Positions 46,968 through 58,660 of a DNA stretch of 64,000 nucleotides are shown in pieces. The first letter of the stretch is position 1. Each line of letters begins with the position of its first letter. The stretch spans positions 434,001 through 498,000 of the forward strand of contig CM034544.1 of NCBI GenBank assembly GCA_020002185.1. The letters are read 5' to 3'. The stretch is from Paraescarpia echinospica (lineage: Eukaryota > Annelida > Polychaeta > Sabellida > Siboglinidae). The notes beneath the pieces are model-generated. The model worked only from the letters and a program-made list of their open reading frames with translations, was not told the origin of the DNA and made no database searches. The translations under genes and the position numbers were made by a program.

Positions 46968-49900
46968 AGTCCCTTCACCAACTTGGTCGTCGGGGGGACA
47001 TAAGTGACGCTGCAGCTGTGATGTTCCACCATTCCTCTCTGTCAGTGGCTGTGATGAGGGGCTCTGGCACGGAGATAGCCGTCCATTCCATAACATTGCC
47101 CATCCAGCTCTTCCTCTGACGTCCATGACGACGTCTTCCCTCCAGGGTGCCCTGCAGGATCGTCTTCGGTAGGCTAGCCTGACGTGTCACGTATTCAAAC
47201 CATGTCAGTTTCCTTCCCGTGACAGTTGCCAGTAGAGGTTCTTGTGGGCCCACCAGGGATGTGACCTTTCTCTGCACATACTCATTGGTCTCATGCTCCA
47301 TGTAGGAGATGTGGAGCATCTTCCTCAAGCATTTGGACTCGAATGCTTTGATCTTTTTCTCATCCTTAGAGAGGAGTGTCCACGTCTCACATCCGTATAG
47401 AAAGATAGTACAAGTGATTTGAACAGGGTATATTTGGTTGTGAACCGTATACTACTTCTTCTCCAGATCCTCTCCAATCTTGCCATGGCTGCCGTTGCTG
47501 AGGCGATCCTGATACGTATTTCTGTGGTGCAGTTACCATCCTTAGACAAGGTCGCTCCTAGATATTTAAAGCTGCTGACTTCTATCTTTTCACCATTCAA
47601 GATGATGTCTGCTCTGACGTTGCTTGTGCTGTTAACCAAGACTTTGCTCTTCTCTGTGCTGACCTTCATGCCGTAAGTCTCTGCACTCTGGACCAATCTA
47701 TTGGTAAGGCTTTGAAGTTCGCTATTGCTGCAGGCCATGAGATCGATGTCGTCAGCGAAGCGAAGGTTAGAGACGGACCTGCCACCGATGGAGATGGTGA
47801 AATGGTGGTTGAGTATGGTGTCCTGCATCATCTTCTCCAGGAATATATTGAAGAGCACTGGGGAGAGCGCGCATCCTTGTCGGACGCCCATTGTTGTTCT
47901 GAAGAAATCCCCGATCTAGTTGTTTACCAGGACTGCACTGCTGGCATCTTTGTACAGTGTCTCTGTGACTTGTATCAGTCCTTCCTCTATGTTGTAACCT
48001 CTGAGGACCTGCCACAGTCCATCATGCCAAACTCTGTCAAATGCTTTCTTGAAGTCTATGAAGTTGTGAAAGAGATCTCGTTGGTGTTGTAGACGTTTCT
48101 CTGTGATGACTCTGGTGTTGAATATCTGTTCGACTGTGCTCCTCCCCGCTCTGAAACCTGCTTGCTCTTCAGCTAGAAGTTCATAGATTCCAACCAGTTG
48201 AGAATTACTTTGAGCATGATCTTGCAGGGATGGCTGTTAAGGCTAATTGTGCGCCAGTTCTTGTCTGAGGTTCCCTTTCTTGGACAGAGGAATGACGAGC
48301 GACTGTTTCCACTCCTGTGGCCACTCTTTGGTCTCCCAAATCTTCTGACATACGACTGTGAGGAATGTTGTTGTTGTCTTACTGTTGTTGTCTTACTGGT
48401 TCTCTATTCTGGGTCTGGACTGTATGGGTTATACTGGTGTCTGACTGGAGGTTGTAGTTGTAGAGATCATTGCAGTACTCTGTCCACAGATTCAATACTG
48501 CACTGGTTTCTGTCAGGAGATTTCCATTAATGTCTTCTATTGCTGTTGCCTTGTGCTGTTGGGTCTTGGTTAGAATCCTGAGAGTGTCAAAGGCCTTTTT
48601 GCTGCATCCTGCTGTTATTTCTTGTTCAATGCCCAAGCATCTGTCCTCGATCCAATCCTCTTTTGCCCCTTTCACCTTCTTCCTTACTTCTTTATTCACC
48701 ATGCTGTATTGTGTCCATGCTTTGAGAGAAGTATGCTTCTGCTGCTTCAAGTCCTTTCTCTTTCATCTTCTTCCTTACTTCTTTATTCACCATGCTGCAT
48801 TGTGTCCATGCTTCGAGAGAAGTATGCTTCTGCTGCTTCAAGTCCTTTCTCTTTCATCTTTTTCCTTACTTCTTTATTCACATGCTATATTGTGTCCATG
48901 CTTCGAGAGAAGTATGCTTCTGCTGCTTCAAATCCTTTCTCTTTTACCTTTTTCCTTACTTCTTTATTCACCATGCTATATTGTGTCCATGCTTCGAGAG
49001 AAGTATGCTTCTGCTGCTTCGAATCCTTTCTCTTTCATCTTTTTCCTTACTTCTTTATTCACCATGCTATATTGTGTCCATGCTTCGAGAGAAGTATGCT
49101 TCTGCTGCTTCAAGTCCCTTCTCTTCCATCTGCTTCCTTACTTCTTTATTCACCATGCTGTATTGTGTCCACGCTTCGAGAGAAGTATGCTTCTGCTGCT
49201 TCAAGTCCTTTCTCTTTCATCTTCTTCCTTACTTCTTTATTCACCATGCAGTATTGTGTCCACGCTTCGAGAGAAGTATGCTTCTGCTGCTTCAAGTCCC
49301 TTCTCTTTCATCTGCTTCCTTACTTCTTTATTCACCATGCTGTATTGTGTCCACGCTTCGAGAGAAGTATGCTTCTGCTGCTTCAAGTCCCTTCTCTTCT
49401 CACATAGGTCAAGAATCTCATCTGAGACCCAAGGTTGGTTCTTCTTCCTCAGCATCCAAGCACCTCGTCAGCTGTTTCGAGTAAGCTCTTTAAGATCCTT
49501 AGCGACGGTGTTGACATCACTATCCAGGCAGCTGAGGGTTGCAAACTTCCCGCCTATCTGTGTCTGAAACTCTCCTGCAATTTTTGGGTCTTTGAATTTC
49601 TCAAGGTCAAATCGAATGCGATGATTTCTTTGAAAGCACTTCGTTTTCAGCCTCAATTTGATGGTTGTGAATACAAGATCATGGTCACTATCAATATCGG
49701 TGCCAGGGAATGTCCTTGTGTTTGCCTTATTGATGCTGGATTTGAAGCGTTGTGGGACCAGTATGTAATCAATCTGATTGTGAACAAGACCGTTTGGAGT
49801 ATGCCGTGTTGTGGTTCTAGAAATTCATCGTCATGGTCTGTGGTTGAGGCATAGACCTGAATGATGGTGATATTGTGTGGTTTTGCAGAAATGCGGAGCG

Positions 49901-50870
49901 AGATGAGTCTTACTATAGGTTGGAGTGCAACTGACGACGCATGCAGCTGCTTCTTTTCATACAATAAAGGCTACTCCATTTTGATGCTTTGTGTCCTCTC
50001 CACAGAACCATAATTTGTGTTCCTCCTCTGTAGTTGTTTCTCCGAAGCCTGTCCATCTGACCCCGGCAAGACCCAGGATGTCTCATCGATAGCGCTTCAG
50101 TTCATGCGTTAGCTCTTTCATTTTCCCACAAGCATGGAGAGTGCGCACGTTCCATGTTCCTATTGTGATTCGTTTTGTTGGCAGCTTGATTGTAGTCTGG
50201 GCTCCAGAAGCGTAATTGTCACCTCCACCCTGAAGTCTGTCATTGGAGTGCGCGGTCGTTGTTGATCCGGGCCTCGACCAATCCGGCATGTTAATAGTTT
50301 GTTGCTTGTCACTCATGTCCTTTCAGTGGGCTTGTGAAAGCTTGGCGGCACCCATCTCCTCTCCAAGCTCATTGCCTCGCAATACCCTACAACTAGGGTG
50401 ATTGATCTCTGCCAGAACATCAGCAGAGTTTGTCTAGACGTCCACCAGGCATGACACGATTCCGCCAGTGAAGCAGAGTAGTCCGCTACTGCCTTCGTCG
50501 TTATACCCACATCCTGCTGCCGATGGGGGAGGGGATTATTTACCCATAGCTGGGACATGGGTTGGTGACTGGCAGAGTGTATTCCACACATCAGTGGGTC
50601 ATGCACAGGTGCACCTTTAAGGTCCCATTCTCCTCCGAGATCCCTAGCATATTCGCCTGGGGCCGTAAGGTGCCCAGTATCCGCAGTGTTCCACAAGGAG
50701 GTTGTGCTAGAGTCTTGTCTATAGAGAGGCTGTGTACCAGCAGGGGAGACATACACACTCGGCTCCCTTTTCACTCGAAGGAGCTGTCTGGCGGCTGTAG
50801 CTGAAAGCGAGAGTATGAAGCACAAACTACATATTACACGCTACACTACTAGGCGCATCACACAGACCAG
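46968..50870 (-). mobile_element. RTE-clade LINE, long but damaged
   Basis: Reading the minus strand: a 5' part (about 50870-50320), then MSDKQQTINMPDW at 50316 and the endonuclease start KRITIGTWNVRTLH (about 50185). After NITIIQVYASTTDHDD there is an internal deletion, and the frame resumes at the complement of about 49800. The linker follows (FDLEKFKDPKIAGEF, LRKKNQPWVSDEILDLCEKR), then an expanded repeat (48660-49400), TLRILTKTQQHKATAIED, EEQAGFRAGRSTVEQIF-like, NFIDFKKAF, MGVRQGCALSPVLFN, NLRFADDIDL (catalytic ADD intact) and the C-terminus ending LMSPRRPSW (46975). Genome annotations often call this endonuclease craniofacial development protein 2-like, which is an artefact. Frameshifts and the deletion inactivate it. 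Confidence 0.88.
48660..49400. repeat. 91-bp tandem repeat born in the RTE coding region, about 8 copies
   Basis: AGTATGCTTCTGCTGCTTCA ends each unit; successive AAGTCC starts lie at 48749, 48840 and about every 91 bp (one unit 90) to 49384. The minus strand encodes KQQKHTSLEAWTQYSMVNKE, which is ordinary RTE linker sequence. Since 91 is not a multiple of three, the frame rotates in each copy, and all three + frames stay open for over 230 codons as an artefact. Confidence 0.92.
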
Positions 50871-51189
50871 TGTAAAACACCACACCACTGTTAAACACCA
50901 CACCACAGCGTACGCATAAATTATACATTGCAAAAGATAACAATGTGATAACTTATTGTACTGGCAAGATGACCACAGTTAGAATGGACAGACATAATAC
51001 AGTTCATATTTGGTCTTCTGAACGTTATAGTAAAAAAGCTTATACAATATTTACATGATATGAACTGGGCAGACATTTTTAGTTGTTACAATGTTGCTAG
51101 GGCATGGAACAGGTTTAAATCAAAATTCTTATCTGTTCTAAACTGGCACCATACAAGATAAATCAAAATCGACCAAAAAAACAAAACAG

Positions 51190-51620
51190 GCAAATTCTGA
51201 AAGAAGTTGGTTCATCAACAAAATGTAAAACAGAAGATGACCAGGTTTGTCTCACTGCATAAGAAGAACAATAAGACTGATGTTATCAACTACAGACGTA
51301 TTTCAGTGTTAAGTATAATTTCCAGTCTTTCAAAAAACTGCCTTCAATCAATTAAGTGACTTTATAACAGTCGTCGTATTCCAACTGATTATATTAAACA
51401 AGAATGCGATAAAGTTAATTACATGAGTAAGCTTTTTTTTTATTACAAAAAGCTCTTGATACTCTAAATTACAGCATTCTTTTGAATAAACTTAAGAGTA
51501 TAGGAGCAGATGAAATATCTGCGTTTTGGAAACTATTTGACAGGTAGAACACAAGTTACTGATGTTGATGGATCAATGTCTGGGTCGAACAGTATCACTT
51601 GCGGCATTTCTATTTTATGT
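51190..51620 (+). mobile_element. Decayed LINE reverse-transcriptase fragment
   Basis: A broken + frame shows NNKTDVINYRRISVLSIISS (about 51270-51330), HSILLNKLKSIGADEISAFW (about 51470-51530) and TQVTDVDGSMSGSNSITCGI-like sequence (about 51548-51605). This is the order of fingers, palm and GxPQG approach in CR1-group enzymes. The catalytic part is missing. Confidence 0.6.
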
Positions 51621-53030
51621 ACTTTTTGCATTTTTTATTCTGTGTCCATATCCAATGGAGAATAGTAGCAGAATGGCAGGTTTTGTTTGATGGCGGTGAA
51701 AAATAATGGACCCACCCAAAATAATTGGTGACTCCGATCCAAAAGCGACCAACCTAAGGAAGCTGTGGAACACGTTTGGTGCTTTTATCCGGTCGGTCCC
51801 CATATCTCCAAAATATGTCGCTAGGGGTTGACTTTAAGACACAATGTCCCAAAAAGATTGAATGGTTCCAGTGATGCAAGCCCACTGTTCCTATGCTCAA
51901 GGGGCTGCATACCACCTTACCACCAATAAGGTGAATATTGACTTAACGGAAAGTGTCCAAACGTACGGGCCACTATGATATATACATATCCTACCACAGA
52001 TGTAATGTGTACATGAATACAACGTCCATCACCAACACTCAGACTCTTGTCTTGACCCTATGTGTCTGGAGAAGTAATTGGTTAGACTATGCATCCCCAC
52101 TGACCCTATGTCCAAGGGAAGCAAGTCATGCTACAATGTGACCCATGTTGCTAAGGAACTGCCCTGTAGGGTGGGCAGTCTATGATAGCAATTAAATGCC
52201 ACTGATGTCCCTCTGCCCATATGCTGGGTGTCCTCATCTGATATCCCCATTGCTGTTGCTGTACTAGTGGCACAGCTGTGAAAGTTATGATATCCCCATT
52301 GCTGCTGCTGTACCAACGGCACAGCTGTGAAAGCTATGAGTCTTGTATTCATTAGATGAGAGGCCTTATCAAGCCACACATTTGGCCAGACAATCACCAA
52401 AATAGTCATACTTGACTGAAAAGTTGCCCGGAAAGCAGAACAGTGGACCAGGATTTCTGCCTCTCGGTGGTACAAATTGGTGCAGTGACAACACTGGACA
52501 GGTGGCTGTGTCACTGTTTCTTGTATGGAGTGATAACAACAATAATAATAATTGTTTGATTCGCACACTCCATGCGACATACAAATACGTTATCGTAGTT
52601 CTATAGTTGTGTTATAAACAGTAATTACAATGTGCAGAATGAAATACCATTCGTCAACCAAATGTACAGGGAATTGAACCAGAACTTCCATATTCTAGAC
52701 ATGTGAACTACAGTCGGCATATAAATCTATGTCAAATATATAGTAACAGCAGCACAGTTAGGTAAATTATTGTAAACAAACATTTCACTAGCACTACAAT
52801 ATCTGTCATAACCTAACACCATTTGGAATATATTGTTGTAAGATTCTACGAGACATACAATTTCCTAATAGCATAGTTATGAAAATTCCACCATAGATAG
52901 GCAGTACACATAGGTGAACAAAAAGTAGTAAGCAATGTTTTCTTGACATCATTTGAACATATGAAATTTTCTTATGATCATGTTACCTTGTTCATACAAT
53001 AGGTCATTGGCCAGGACCCAAAATTTGGGT
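51620..53030. other. Intron sequence without a recognised gene
   Basis: The only structure noted is a 2-copy direct repeat at about 52238-52340, GATATCCCCATTGCTG with GGCACAGCTGTGAAAG. The minus frame at 52131-52580 covers it and has no recognisable domain. The TAA/TA-rich rest is unassigned. Confidence 0.35.
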
Positions 53031-53039
53031 CGCCGATAC

Positions 53040-54640
53040 ATTTTTAGGGACGAATGCTCATAGTGATTTTTGTTAGGCCTACATCCCCAGAGATGGGAAA
53101 TAGGTGATAACATTGAACACTGGTAGCTTTCTGTGAGAAATCAACACTAACACTATCCCCATTTCCACGGAAACAAGTTTTCCATGACATTTCGAAAAGT
53201 GTGATACAGTTATAAATATATAAAACAGTTATTATATATCTCAGGTACATTAAAATTGGATGCAACATGGCAGATGTGTCGTGCTTCGCACACATATGAA
53301 CATTATTTTGTATCTACCACATCCCAAAGTGCAATCCGCGCCATTCAGGTTTTCCACCAAAAACGTTTTTAACATATAGCTAATAACAACATGTATCCTC
53401 ACTGAAGGTTCTAAATATACCGGCATGTTGCCCTACACCCCCACAAATGGAAAATATGTGGTACACTGCATCATGTCCATATTTCTGTGTGAAACACTCT
53501 TTTTAAACCTCTCCCGATTTCCGCGACAACAAATTTTCCGCGAAATTGCTAGAATAAACATCATAGACTAGTTATTATACAGCTCAGGAGTATGAAAATT
53601 GGATTTGATATTGCTCATGTATTTTGTGTCGTACACATGTAAATGGAGGAATGGATGGGAGCAGACGTCTGGCGAGAGGGGAGACTGGCAAACGAAAGAG
53701 CTGTCTATAGACAATCCACCAAGGCTGCAACGTCCGGAAATGGATAAGCAAACCCAACCAACACATGTAAAAAATGTATAATATCTTGAGAATTTTTTAT
53801 TTTATAGCATTTCATCTACCACATCTCAAAAACAATCCACGACTTTCAGAGATTTTTCAAGAGAAATCATTAAAAGTTTTGGCTAAGCACCTCATGTATC
53901 GTTTTTTAAGGTTCCTGTTGCTGCAAATGTTGGCTTAGATCCCTAGAGAAGGAAAATATGTGATACCACTGCAGCATTCACATCTTTCTGTGTGAAATCA
54001 CTCTTTTTAATCCTTTCCCCATTTCCGCCACAAAACAATTTCCATGAATTTGCTAACGGGATGGCCATACACAAACCACCATAGAGTAGTTATTGTACAG
54101 GTTAGGAGTGTGACAATTGGATGTGATGTTGCGAAAGTGTCTCGCGTCACACCCATATCAAAAGTGTTTTAATATCTTGAGAATTGTTGATGTTATGGCA
54201 TTTCATCTACCACATCTCAAAAAGCGATCCACGCCATTCAGAGCTTTGTAAACAACAAAAATCATTCAACATTCTGGCTAATGATCTCATGTATCCTCAA
54301 TCAAATTTCTTATTACCCCAGAATGTTACCTACATCTTTAGAGATGTAAAATGTTTGATACCGTTTCAGCACACGAATATATTTTGGTGTAGAATCACTC
54401 TTTCTAACATGTTCCCCATTTCTGCAACAACAGGTTTGTTGTGAAATTGCAAAACGGGTGGTCATACACAAACCGTTATAAAATAGCTACTGTACATCAC
54501 TGGAGTATGGAAATCGGATCCAATGTGGGTGAAGTTTCAGACTTTGTAGATATCTTAGAATGTAATACCTTGATAATTGTGGCTTTTATGGCATTTTATC
54601 TACCACATCTGAAAATGCAATTCACACATTTCAGGATCAA
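53040..54640 (+). repeat. Four degenerate ~400-bp repeats
   Basis: Shared blocks recur in order: ATTTCATCTACCACATCTCA, CTCATGTATCCTCA, GGAAAATATGTG, TTTCTGTGTGAAATCACTCT, CCCCATTTCCGCGACAACA and AGGAGTATGAAAATTGGAT. The TTTCTGTG block lies near 53128, 53484, 53984 and 54380. The third interval holds an extra stretch of about 110 bp (53641-53770). A fifth copy is inverted at about 55505-55740. In that copy the sequence forms the start of a relic reading frame, so the units seem to be amplified pieces of that family. Confidence 0.75.
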
Positions 54641-54949
54641 TATAAGAAATCACCACCAGAATGTTGACTGGACGTCAGTTGTTATTATTTAGGCACTTTA
54701 TGCAGATTTTCTTGCAGCTATATTATTTGTATGGTGATATTAGAATGAGCATTTGTTAGAATTTAGTTAGTGAGAGGATACTTGTCATTTTTCTTATGGT
54801 GGTCATTAAAATTTCAATTACAGTACTATCTTTCGTACGATGGAGTTAAAAGGGCATTATTTTCATATTATAATAGTGTAAGCTAGTTAGAGTTCATAGT
54901 TCAGAATTCATGATGCGCCGAGAAGTCTACGTCAGCCAGTTAATATCAA

Positions 54950-55740
54950 TTTCTTCACATTTACTCATTATTCTTATCATTAGCACCATTGACAGTTTTT
55001 GTTTCAGGCAATATGGCGGTGGTGACAGAACTGTACAGTAAACTAGAGTAGACTGGACAGAAGTCGAATTACTGAAACCCTCTCTTTCACAATGCAACAT
55101 GTCCCCTCGCAAAAAGCAAGCAGAAGTCCAAGCAACACATCTTCTACCATGTCTACCTGAGACATCCAGAATGTTGACAACTCTCCATTGCCGTGGCGAA
55201 TGTGTTCCTAGAAATCATTCCAAATGTTCCTCAACGCCACTAATGTGCAGCACATTATCTCAGTTTTGTTGGCACAATTCATCTAGTTGTTCACTCAGTA
55301 CTCGGTCTCAGACCATGCTGATCGCTGATTTCTTCTCCTGGTGGTTTTCTTTTACTCACATGTTGAACTCTGCTCGAGCTAGTCTTATTGGTGTTTCATT
55401 GATATACCTGTGCACTCGGACAGCTCGGGTGTATATCTTGCCATCGAGGACTCCAGTAACTAAATCTTCTGCAACAATTCCTGACTCGCTGCATACGTCC
55501 TTTGGATCAGCATCCCCCGAAAACGCTTTACACCCAATTTTCATACTCCTGAGCTGTACAAAAACTAGTTTATGTATGGCCACCCCTTTAGCAAATTCAT
55601 GGACTTTTTTGTCGCAGAAATAGGGAAAGAGTTAAAAAGAGTGGTTTCACACAGAAATATGGGCATGATGCAGTGCTATCACATATTTTACATTTGTGGG
55701 GATGGTAATGTGGTAAGGTCAGGAGTTTTATTTCAGAATT
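54950..55740 (-). pseudogene. Relic of the same uncharacterised multi-copy family, N-terminal half
   Basis: The minus strand reads PYFCDKKVHEFAKGVAIHKL (about 55640-55560), LRSMKIGCK, ESGIVAEDLV, DGKIYTRAVRVHRYINETPI (about 55430-55390) and, after frameshifts, FWMSQVDMVEDVLLGLL (about 55180-55125). From memory this matches conserved steps of the large repetitive proteins to which the 29.0-29.8 kb relic belongs: a (T)CDEGV-IA block, an LG-FH block, G(K/H)..-RA-R, then WM-Y-DMV--LL. Function is unknown. The match is by eye, and the frame has several stops. Confidence 0.5.
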
Positions 55741-55789
55741 GTATAATACAGAAGATAAATGAAAGGAAAAGTATATACAATCTAAACAA

Positions 55790-56227
55790 TTCCTGGTTGG
55801 CAGCAGAGCCAAGGCTGTTACCTGTAGATATGGGTATACAATGTTATAACAGAAACAATATAACCTGGTTGGCAGCAGAGCCAAGGCTGTTACCTGTCGA
55901 TATGGGTATACAATGTTATAACAGAAACAATATAACCTGGTTGGCAGCAGAGCCAAGGCTGTTACCTGTAGATATGGGTATACAATGTTATAACAGAAAC
56001 AATATAACCTGGTTGGCAGCAGAGCCAGGGTTGTTACCTGTAGATATGGGTATACAATGTTATAACAGAAACAATATAACCTGGTTGGCAGCAGAGCCAA
56101 GGCTGTTACCTGTAGATATGGGTATACAATGTTATAACAGAAACAATATAACCTGGTTGGCAGCAGAGCCAAGGCTGTTACCTGTAGATATGGGTATACA
56201 ATGTTATAACAGAAACAATATAACCTG
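55790..56227. repeat. 72-bp tandem repeat, 6 copies
   Basis: CCTGGTTGGCAGCAGAGCCA starts units at 55792, 55864, 55936, 56008, 56080 and 56152. The 72-bp period is a multiple of three and both strands are open, so long frames appear on each. Copies differ by one to three bases. I regard it as non-coding. Confidence 0.95.
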
Positions 56228-56524
56228 AATCACTGGTCGCTGCCAACCACTAATAATGCTAAACTGAATTGTTGTAGATACAACGTGCAATTAATTACTC
56301 TAAGCAGTTAATACACTACCTTAAATAATAAATAACTGTGGTGACCAGGCTGGTAGACCCAAAATTAACTTCTTTTTTTCTTTTCACATACAGGTATATA
56401 CAACAATAACGCTATATTGCAGAAGAACAAATCCAGCAATAAGAATGTAGTATGTAGTAGTATTTTCATAAACCATTTAAGACTAATCAAATAATACAAA
56501 ACACAAAAGTGATAACACATTTAA

Positions 56525-57352
56525 TATGGTGTAGTACCTTGTATGGTGTAGTACCTTGTATGGTGTAGTACCTTGTATGGTGTAGTACCTTGTATGGTGT
56601 AGTACCTTGTATGGTGTAGTACCTTGTATGGTGTAGTACCTTGTATGGTGTAGTACCTTGTATGGTGTAGTACCTTGTATGGTGTAGTACCTTGTATGGT
56701 GTAGTACCTTGTGTGGTGTAGTACCTTGTATGGTGTAGTACCTTGTGTGGTGTAGTACCTTGTGTGGTGTAGTACCTTGTGTGGTGTAGTACCTTGTGTG
56801 GTGTAGTACCTTGTGTGGTGTAGTACCTTGTGTGGTGTAGTACCTTGTGTGGTGTAGTACCTTGTGTGGTGTAGTACCTTGTGTGGTGTAGTACCTTGTG
56901 TGGTGTAGTACCTTGTATGGTGTAGTACCTTGTATGGTGTAGTACCTTGTATGGTGTAGTACCTTGTATGGTGTAGTACCTTGTATGGTGTAGTACCTTG
57001 TGTGGTGTAGTACCTTGTATGGTGTAGTACCTTGTATGGTGTAGTACCTTGTATGGTGTAGTACCTTGTATGGTGTAGTACCTTGTGTGGTGTAGTACCT
57101 TGTGTGGTGTAGTACCTTGTGTGGTGTAGTACCTTGTGTGGTGTAGTACCTTGTGTGGTGTAGTACCTTGTGTGGTGTAGTACCTTGTACGGTGTAGTAC
57201 CTTGTACGGTGTAGTACCTTGTACGGTGTAGTACCTTGTACGGTGTAGTACCTTGTACGGTGTAGTACCTTGTACGGTGTAGTACCTTGTGTGGTGTAGT
57301 ACCTTGTGTGGTGTAGTACCTTGTATGGTGTAGTACCTTGTATGGTGTAGTA
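56525..57352. repeat. 17-bp satellite, about 48 copies, with block-wise variants
   Basis: The unit is TGGTGTAGTACCTTGTA with one variable dinucleotide: GTATGG, GTGTGG or GTACGG. Variants are clustered: TATGG 56535-56710, mostly TGTGG 56711-56910, TATGG again to 57080, TGTGG to 57180, TACGG 57187-57285, then mixed. The long minus frame of 307 codons over it is a by-product. Confidence 0.97.
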
Positions 57353-57419
57353 ACTTCATAGACTTTAAAGAAGATACGAAGCTGGTAGGTTTATTTTGAA
57401 TATAAGGCAAAACAATTAT

Positions 57420-58530
57420 TCCATACTATCGGCCCGTTGCATAATAAACTATTTGATGATCGTAGGGGAATATCACAGGTTAGTGTACAAATATTAGATA
57501 TGGACACTGGCAGATTGTTATGACAATAATTCTACATAAACTTCGCAATTTCTATTTAATAAATATCCTTCAGTTTTAGTACATTTAAACATGTGAACAG
57601 GGGATGAGTATACTCATGGAAACCAGTTTAAATAATACTACAAACAATATTTTTCTGCATAATGAATAATTTCTTTGTGTAGCTTTTAATGTGTAGATCT
57701 CCAAAGGATTATTGCATATGTCAAAAATGGATATACTAATGCATAGTAAATTGTCCTTAGGGATTCTACAGGAAGAAAGTGATTCATTTTATTTATAACA
57801 AATAAAGCACTTCAAAGTTTTTTTCTGCAGACATTTATGTGTTCTTACTAGTCAAGTTTATCATCAATAAGAAGGCCTTGAAAGTTTACACAATAGGTAG
57901 GCTGAATTATCTGATCTGACATCGTTAATGTTATTTGTTCACTAAGTAGATGTCGTGATCTAGAAAACAAAATACTATTTTATTTGGATACATTTAATGA
58001 CAACTTATAAGCATGAACCCAGGCGGCTAATACTTCAAGTCATTATAAAGTTTAGTAATATGATTTCCACTCATATACACAGTGGTGTTATCAGCAAATA
58101 ATATTGCTTTACCTCGCTTCACACAAAAGGGGAGATCATTTACGTATAAAATAAATAAAAGTTGACCAAGAATAGAGCCCTGCGGCACACCGAATGTGAT
58201 ATTTTGCGGAAGTGAAGCACTGTTGCTACAACTGACATGTAAGATAGCTCCTGAACCATTTAAGAGGGGTACATCTTATTCCGTAGTAATATAACTTATG
58301 TAATAAAATGGTGGTTTATGGTATCGAATGCCTCATTTAAATCAAGAAATATAATGATGACTAACAATTTTTCTAACGCATTTGCAACATCAGAAACTAA
58401 CGTAGATGCCACATTAATGGTGGAATGTTTCGATCGGAATCCATATTGATTATTGTTTAAGATGTTATTTGTTAAAAAAACTATAGGTCCTTTTGTATAC
58501 AACCCTTCCTAATATATTTGAAATACACCC
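57420..58530 (-). mobile_element. LINE reverse-transcriptase fragment just before the LRR exon
   Basis: The minus strand shows NNNQYGFRSKHSTINVASTL and IIFLDLNEAFDTINHHF (58440-58300), then ITFGVPQGSILGQLLFILYV, KAILFADNTTVYMSGN (about 58195-58080; ADN in place of ADD) and a thumb with FIMQKNIVCSII and PLFTCLNVLKLKDIY (about 57680-57550). It is a CR1/Jockey-group element, truncated at its 5' end at about 58530. That end lies about 46 bp from the exon at 58577. Confidence 0.8.
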
Positions 58531-58576
58531 TGTAGTGGGAAGTAAAGTCTATAGTTACAAAATGTCTCACTTTCAG

Positions 58577-58660
58577 CTTGAACAGATGTGATCTAGACAC
58601 AGACCTAGTGAAGGAGCTCAGTGATGGCCTGTCTGTGAACGAGTCCATCACAGTCCTCGA
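58577..58660 (+). CDS. NLR gene, exon F: first leucine-rich repeat
   Basis: An 84-bp exon, phase 2 in and out, with acceptor CACTTTCAG and donor GTAAGT at 58661. It encodes exactly one 28-residue repeat: LNRCDLDTDLVKELSDGL and on to SITVLE, of the ribonuclease-inhibitor type. One LRR per 84-bp phase-2 exon is the pattern known for vertebrate and invertebrate NLR genes. It predicts further 84-bp exons to the right, and I found none before 64000. Confidence 0.88.

Noticed and set aside
48470..49567. Three + strand frames of 230 to 365 codons with Leu/Phe/Ser-rich repeats
   Set aside because: They are antisense to the RTE LINE and arise from its 91-bp tandem expansion.
50313..50825. A 170-codon minus frame as a host gene
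   Set aside because: It directly precedes the RTE endonuclease start and fits the 5' part of that element.
55099..55623. A 174-codon + frame as a gene
   Set aside because: The other strand carries the relic with family motifs; the + frame has no domain and is a shadow.
56487..57410. A 307-codon minus frame of repeated TTP-KVLHHTRYYT type
   Set aside because: It is a by-product of the 17-bp satellite.
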